Of a stretch of 64,000 bases of DNA, positions 63,401-64,000 are shown piece by piece. Below the pieces are notes generated by a model, which saw only the letters and a program-made list of their open reading frames with translations, made no database searches and had not been told where the DNA came from. The stretch covers positions 324,392 through 388,391 of the forward strand of contig VZSF01000690.1 in NCBI GenBank assembly GCA_013398295.1. Reading direction: 5' to 3'. The stretch's first letter is position 1, and each line of letters opens with the position of its first letter. Origin of the DNA: Chionis minor (Eukaryota > Chordata > Aves > Charadriiformes > Chionididae). The translations under genes and the position numbers were made by a program.

Positions 63401-64000
63401 CAAGATGGTAGTAGTAAATCCCAGAAGACATCAAGCTGATTTTAGGAGAGCCTATTGTGAGTTCTGAGCAATTCTGAGAATCAAGCCTCTTCTAGCAGTG
63501 AGAAATGGGAATCTGGGAGCCCTCATTTCAGGCCACCATGCTGAGAAAATTCGGTGACCTTCCATAAGCTAAAGCATTTTAGCCACCACCACATAGATGC
63601 TCCTTTTTGAGGACTTTATGGTGTTCTTCAGTGCCATTGGTATCCTGTGTTTTGGTTTTGCATAAGTAGGCTTTTGCATTGGCCAGCCTGTCCGTTCCAT
63701 CTTTTGGCTTTCTTTGATTTCCCTGCAGTGCCCAGGTGTTACTTTACCTGAGGCGAGTTGTCAGTCACGCCACTCCTGACTCAGTAGTTGCTTAAGTGAC
63801 TGTGCCTGAATTCACACTTAGTCCAGCTTGCGTTCCTGGTCATGGTTGCCAATTTCCTACCCAGAAGCTGGGAAAAGGTGGTTTGGGAAAGGGTCCTAAC
63901 CTCTGGTCTTGACTCCCTGCGTTTGGCAAAGTTGTATTGGAAAAGCGCTTTGAGAACCTTTCTTAAATTTGTACCCCTTCTCTCCACAGGAACAATGGGA
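27243..64000 (+). CDS. NOC2L: NOC2L (NIR), Noc2-family nucleolar protein, exons 2-16, partial
   Basis: Noc2 proteins act in 60S ribosomal subunit maturation and export from the nucleolus. Vertebrate NOC2L also binds histones and p53 and inhibits histone acetyltransferases. Exons: 27243-27431, 28170-28338, 28883-28993, 29645-29765, 31008-31098, 32729-32807, 34852-34962, 36737-36850, 37514-37702, 39983-40122, 45487-45598, 52856-52969, 53141-53242, 57923-58066 and 63990 to the edge. All splice sites are GT-AG and all phases match, giving about 599 codons of an expected 750 or so. The N-terminal third has acidic clusters (exons 2-4) and a basic [12 protein letters not shown] segment. Exons 8-15 encode the helical Noc2 domain, with [26 protein letters not shown] and [12 protein letters not shown]. 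Exon 1 is missing (gap), and about three C-terminal exons lie beyond the window. Introns reach 7.3 kb, so the gene is longer than in human. No disabling change is seen. Confidence 0.97.
28170..28338 (+). CDS. NOC2L: NOC2L exon 3
   Basis: The acceptor is TATCTACCAG. It encodes [33 protein letters not shown] and the acidic DSSDEEEG cluster, ending CTGGAG|GTACTA. It is highly similar to mammalian NOC2L. Confidence 0.97.
28883..28993 (+). CDS. NOC2L: NOC2L exon 4
   Basis: 37 whole codons. The acceptor is CTTCTCTAG and the donor GCAGAG|GTGAGC. It has an acidic stretch ([11 protein letters not shown]), a basic KRKR and then [14 protein letters not shown]. Confidence 0.96.
29645..29765 (+). CDS. 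NOC2L: NOC2L exon 5
   Basis: The acceptor is CTTCCCCAG. It encodes [20 protein letters not shown] and FQVTDAA, ending in phase 1 at GCGG|GTGAGT. Confidence 0.96.
31008..31098 (+). CDS. NOC2L: NOC2L exon 6
   Basis: The acceptor is TTTTTAACCAG. It encodes [20 protein letters not shown] and TPKNKQ, phase 2 out (CAAAA|GTAAGT). Reading through the donor meets TAA at once. Confidence 0.95.
32729..32807 (+). CDS. NOC2L: NOC2L exon 7
   Basis: The acceptor is CTTATTTCCAG. It encodes [20 protein letters not shown] and LSCTIQ, aligning with the mammalian SSPLWGKLRVDIKAYL. The donor is ATACAA|GTAAGA. Confidence 0.95.
34852..34962 (+). CDS. NOC2L: NOC2L exon 8
   Basis: 37 whole codons. The acceptor is TCCCTCTGTAG. 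It encodes [20 protein letters not shown] and [14 protein letters not shown], and the donor is CTCAAG|GTAAGA. Confidence 0.96.
36737..36850 (+). CDS. NOC2L: NOC2L exon 9
   Basis: 38 whole codons between TTCCACTCTAG and CTCAAG|GTAAGG. It encodes [20 protein letters not shown] and [12 protein letters not shown] of the Noc2 domain. Confidence 0.97.
37514..37702 (+). CDS. NOC2L: NOC2L exon 10
   Basis: 63 whole codons between TTTCCTGCACAG and AAGAAG|GTAGGT. It encodes [32 protein letters not shown] and [20 protein letters not shown], closely matching mammalian NOC2L. Confidence 0.98.
39983..40122 (+). CDS. NOC2L: NOC2L exon 11
   Basis: The acceptor is CTTTTCTGCAG. It encodes [35 protein letters not shown] and VIIGCI, ending in phase 2 at ATAAA|GTAAGT. 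Confidence 0.97.
40123..45486 (+). other. NOC2L: NOC2L intron 11 (5.4 kb)
   Basis: A large intron with no convincing exon on either strand. Short T-rich runs occur (near 40728-40740, 41560-41570 and 44485-44496). Open frames here are short and show no family signature. Confidence 0.75.
45487..45598 (+). CDS. NOC2L: NOC2L exon 12
   Basis: The acceptor is TTCATCTCTAG. It encodes [20 protein letters not shown] and [11 protein letters not shown]. The donor, GAG|GTTAGT, departs from the usual A or G at intron position +3. Confidence 0.97.
48655..49830 (+). repeat. CR1 LINE, degenerate 3' part with reverse-transcriptase remnant
   Basis: A residual frame at 48668-48907 reads like the CR1 reverse transcriptase ([13 protein letters not shown], then [15 protein letters not shown] and SGMKSN). 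The usual CR1 3' region follows: GAGACCACAGCTGGAGTGCT, GAAGAGAAGGCTCAGGGACA, GGTTGCCCAGGAAGGTTGTG and CCCTTCCAACCCC with AATTCTAAT. Its 5' end is truncated, the catalytic YADD region is not intact, and it cannot be active. Confidence 0.92.
49831..49935 (+). repeat. CR1 3'-tail fragment
   Basis: A second CR1-like tail follows the first directly: CCTGCCTGAGCAGGGCAGG, TTGGACAAGATGACCTCTAG and ACCATTCTGTGA. It reads as the end of another copy. Confidence 0.75.
49940..50175 (+). repeat. Third CR1 fragment
   Basis: It begins in the CR1 body (TTCTCAGTGGTGCTTAGTGA, then GACAAGATGAGAGG), has an A-rich insertion-like patch at about 50030-50065 and ends near GAACAGGTTGCC and CCTGTTCTAGTTGAACCTG. Same orientation as its neighbours. 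Confidence 0.7.
52856..52969 (+). CDS. NOC2L: NOC2L exon 13
   Basis: 38 whole codons. The acceptor is TCTGTTGTAG and the donor TTCCGA|GTAAGT. It encodes [20 protein letters not shown] and [15 protein letters not shown]. Confidence 0.98.
53141..53242 (+). CDS. NOC2L: NOC2L exon 14
   Basis: 34 whole codons between CCCCTTCCCAG and ATTCAG|GTAAGG. It encodes [20 protein letters not shown] and [12 protein letters not shown]. Confidence 0.97.
53243..57922 (+). other. NOC2L: NOC2L intron 14 (4.7 kb) with a CpG-richer patch
   Basis: No exon is recognised. The part at about 53560-54560 has more CpG than the surrounding intron and contains CCACAAGATGGCA (53650-53662), which fits both the CTCF core and the YY1 AAGATGGC motif. 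It also has a (TC)n run at 55642-55661 and a GT/TA dinucleotide run near 56632-56650. Confidence 0.6.
55642..55661. repeat. (TC)n microsatellite
   Basis: Ten perfect TC units within NOC2L intron 14, followed by C-rich sequence. Confidence 0.95.
57923..58066 (+). CDS. NOC2L: NOC2L exon 15
   Basis: 48 whole codons. The acceptor is CCTGCTCCCAG and the donor TCTGTG|GTGAGT. It encodes [20 protein letters not shown] and [18 protein letters not shown], near the end of the Noc2 domain. Confidence 0.97.
58067..63989 (+). other. NOC2L: NOC2L intron 15 (5.9 kb)
   Basis: No exon or recognisable transposon was seen. A T-rich run lies near 61014-61038. The acceptor at 63980-63989 (CTCTCCACAG) ends the intron. 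Confidence 0.7.
63990..64000 (+). CDS. NOC2L: NOC2L exon 16, first 11 bases (cut by the window edge)
   Basis: The acceptor CTCTCCACAG is followed by GAACAATGGGA, read in phase 0 as E-Q-W and a partial E or D codon. Mammalian NOC2L has EAWEKL at this point, so this is the start of the next exon. Confidence 0.8.

Noticed and set aside
1..64000. tRNA, rRNA, CRISPR, phage or endogenous retrovirus features
   Set aside because: None of the sequence hallmarks was seen. The repeats found are CR1-type LINE fragments and simple repeats.

Overview
The window is nuclear DNA from a sauropsid, most likely a bird. It holds intron-rich vertebrate genes, CR1 LINE remnants typical of bird and reptile genomes, GC-rich promoter sequence as on avian microchromosomes, and one 144-base assembly gap (26993-27136). 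There is no sign of bacterial, phage, plasmid or CRISPR sequence. Most long open frames here are chance frames in GC-rich or antisense sequence.

Two protein genes are firmly supported, and they diverge from a shared CpG-rich promoter around 25.6-27.4 kb. KLHL17 (actinfilin, a BTB-BACK-Kelch adaptor for CUL3 ubiquitin ligase) runs leftward. Its eleven coding exons lie between 16816 and 8635 and join in frame into 590 residues plus a stop. A probable 5' exon ends at 26704, and a long 3'UTR probably ends near 5305 after an AATAAA signal. NOC2L (NIR, a Noc2-family nucleolar ribosome-assembly factor and histone-acetyltransferase inhibitor) runs rightward. Fifteen exons (2 to 16) run from 27243 to the right edge, where the window cuts exon 16 after 11 bases. 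Its start codon and first exon are missing and most likely lie in the gap. The NOC2L-KLHL17 head-to-head order is the one known in mammals (human chromosome 1p36.33).

Region by region: 1-5304 is intergenic DNA downstream of KLHL17, with a GC-rich block near 1.37-1.75 kb, an AT-rich degenerate LINE-like stretch at about 2.12-2.97 kb and small tandem repeats. 5305-16816 is the KLHL17 body. 16817-26703 is its probable first intron. 26704-27242 is the bidirectional promoter with the gap. 27243-64000 is NOC2L, mostly intron, with a stack of CR1 fragments at 48.65-50.18 kb.

The two proteins act in different places: KLHL17 in the neuronal actin cytoskeleton and postsynaptic ubiquitination, NOC2L in the nucleolus. 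Their link here is the shared promoter. I found no undescribed biological system. The most useful unusual points are a GC-AG intron in KLHL17, a 5' KLHL17 exon that is open in frame but has no ATG, low-complexity repeats and a gap exactly at the shared promoter, and a CR1 copy about 40 bp from a KLHL17 splice donor.
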